23,207 nucleotides of DNA, taken from IMG/VR virus record IMGVR_UViG_3300048109_000183, positions 1 through 23,207 of that record; one strand, given 5' to 3'. Position 1 is the stretch's first letter; every line of letters begins with the position of its first letter. The position numbers and the translations under genes were made by a program. The DNA comes from a virus. The notes below the pieces were generated by a model that did not search any database, was not told the DNA's origin, and worked only from the letters and a program-made list of their open reading frames with translations. Positions 22,191 through 23,207 of the stretch are shown here, piece after piece.

Positions 22191-22772
22191 ATGAAAAGTT
22201 TTAAAGAATACTTAACAGAATCGACAAATGAACACAAAATGACTCTACGTTTTGCGTCAGACCTTGCAGAAGGAGACGTAGACCGTATTGAGAAATTCTT
22301 AGGCAAGTATGACCTAAGAATAATTTCACGTGTTTCAACAACACCGATAACAAAAAATCCTCTATTCTTCTCAGAAGAGGTAGCAAATACAACAGTTTCA
22401 AAAGTAGATATCACAACTGGTTATCCAATGTCAGCAGACATTCTACGCCAGCAACTATCTGACTTATTAGAAATGAATATTACACATATCGCAGTACACC
22501 CAGAAGGCTGGGAACCAACAGAAGAACCAGAAACAGAAGGTGATAAAAAAGCACTACTGGATTCAGAATATGATGATACATCAGATAATGGTGAACATTA
22601 TGGTCGTACATTCGTAGATAATTTCTTAAAATCTTTATCGAAACGTGATGATCATGATAAAGCAGAAGTAGAAAATGCTTTAATGCCAAAACCACAACGT
22701 GATAAAGGCGGAGACATAATGTCAACTGATGATGAAAAAAGTGTTTCTGTTATCTCAGGAGATGAAGAATGA
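22191..22772 (+). CDS. Candidate internal head protein with capsid-targeting N-terminus
   Basis: The first ten residues, MKSFKEYLTE, match the capsid-targeting sequence of T4 internal proteins (MKTYQEFIAE type), and LTE before Ser fits the prohead protease gp21 cleavage rule LxE. Proteins with this tag are built into the scaffold core, trimmed, and can be injected with the DNA. Residues 15-105 form a folded domain (KMTLRFASDLAEGDVDRIEKFL, DLRIISRVSTTPIT, ADILRQQLSDLLEMNITHIAVHP), beta-alpha in pattern. The rest (EPTEEPETEGDK and later KRDDHDKAEVENAL) is acidic and polar. Alternative: a scaffold or core component without injection. The gene has its own late promoter, and its stop overlaps the following start (ATGA). 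Confidence 0.68.
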   Translation: MKSFKEYLTESTNEHKMTLRFASDLAEGDVDRIEKFLGKYDLRIISRVSTTPITKNPLFFSEEVANTTVSKVDITTGYPMSADILRQQLSDLLEMNITHIAVHPEGWEPTEEPETEGDKKALLDSEYDDTSDNGEHYGRTFVDNFLKSLSKRDDHDKAEVENALMPKPQRDKGGDIMSTDDEKSVSVISGDEE

Positions 22773-23207
22773 AAAAACATTATAATTTAACAACTACAGA
22801 AGATAACGGTAAATCTATTACTACTACAAACACTAGTTCAGAGTATCCAGAAGAACTAGTTCGTATGCTTGCACTTGCTGGTCAAGGTATGCCACAAGTA
22901 GCTCCTGCTCCAGTAGCAGATGATTGCGGATGTAACAATACGCCATGTGGCTGTGATGAAGCAGTTGAAGAAGAAATGGAAACAGAATATCAAGCAACAC
23001 CATCAAATGATGAATTAGACTTAGATGATTTCTCAAAAAAGACAGCGAATTCTATTTCACGTCAAAAGAAAAGACTAAAGCCAAGTGCAGGTGATAATCC
23101 ACTAGAATATTCAGTTAATGAAGAAGAAATCTATGATGCTTTAATGGCAGATGCGGCAGAATTCGGTCTTGTTGACGAAGCACATGGTGATGTAGAATTT
23201 GGTATGT
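22769..23207 (+). CDS. Acidic hypothetical protein with Cys cluster, 3'-truncated
   Basis: The ATG overlaps the previous stop (ATGA), and the frame stays open to the window end (146 codons). The N-terminus MKKHYNLTTTEDNGKSITTT leads to EYPEELVRMLALAGQGM, an amphipathic helix, and then a Cys motif DDCGCNNTPCGCDEA, which could bind a metal if the cysteines are close in space. An acidic linker (EEEMETEYQATPSNDELDLDDF) and a basic stretch (KKTANSISRQKKRLKPSAG) follow. Location after a capsid-targeted protein suggests a head- or packaging-related role; no function is known to me. Confidence 0.65.
   Translation, partial: MKKHYNLTTTEDNGKSITTTNTSSEYPEELVRMLALAGQGMPQVAPAPVADDCGCNNTPCGCDEAVEEEMETEYQATPSNDELDLDDFSKKTANSISRQKKRLKPSAGDNPLEYSVNEEEIYDALMADAAEFGLVDEAHGDVEFGM

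Noticed and set aside
1-23207. tRNA genes, integrase, transposase, attachment sites or a toxin-antitoxin pair
   Set aside because: None could be supported; no cloverleaf-like segments or recombinase motifs were seen, and all intergenic gaps are under 150 bases.

Overview
The window looks like part of the genome of a T4-like myovirus from a low-GC marine host. The evidence is a set of recognisable T4 core genes (neck proteins gp13 and gp14, tail completion gp15, tail sheath gp18, tail tube gp19, head completion nuclease gp4, small terminase gp16, dNMP kinase gp1), late promoters of the T4 type (NATAAATA) on both strands, and dense packing with ATGA or TAATG overlaps. No tRNA, CRISPR array, integrase or transposase was seen. 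The AT-rich composition and the marine-type versions of gp13, gp14 and gp18 suggest a relative of pelagiphages or cyanomyoviruses. An alphaproteobacterial host such as SAR11 is an inference, not something the sequence proves.

Layout. Bases 1-4100 hold two fibre-like virion proteins on the plus strand: the first is cut by the window edge and carries an exact 114-bp repeat, and the second ends in the ADLAERY-type C-terminal domain. A strong terminator follows, then a ParB/sulfiredoxin-like gene with what may be a leaderless late transcript. Bases 4559-8091 are a minus-strand block: a hypothetical protein, a Nudix hydrolase, gp15 and gp14. A divergent promoter region near 8.1 kb combines a minus-strand late promoter with a plus-strand sigma70-like promoter. 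Bases 8155-11219 carry a 2OG-Fe(II) oxygenase, an unknown 423-aa protein and two tandem divergent paralogues. gp13 follows at 11.3-12.06 kb.

Bases 12119-14178 are the most unusual part. A DoxX-like membrane protein and a 55-aa protein precede a complete pseudoazurin (blue copper electron carrier with signal peptide and all four copper ligands) driven by a near-consensus sigma70 promoter. It is followed by a run of very small, translationally coupled proteins, three of them membrane-associated, then a four-helix membrane protein and a dNMP kinase. This reads as an auxiliary redox/envelope cassette inserted between structural genes.

Bases 14824-22164 return to morphogenesis: enlarged sheath gp18, terminator, tube gp19, a second tube-fold protein with a long extension, a small unknown, gp4, a sulfotransferase-like enzyme and gp16. 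The last two genes are a protein with a T4-type capsid-targeting N-terminus, which may be packaged and injected, and a 3'-truncated acidic protein with a Cys-rich motif.

Together the late-promoter genes build neck, tail and packaging machinery. The genes with sigma70-like promoters (oxygenase, 423-aa protein, pseudoazurin) are likely transcribed earlier by host polymerase and are candidates for host-metabolism functions.
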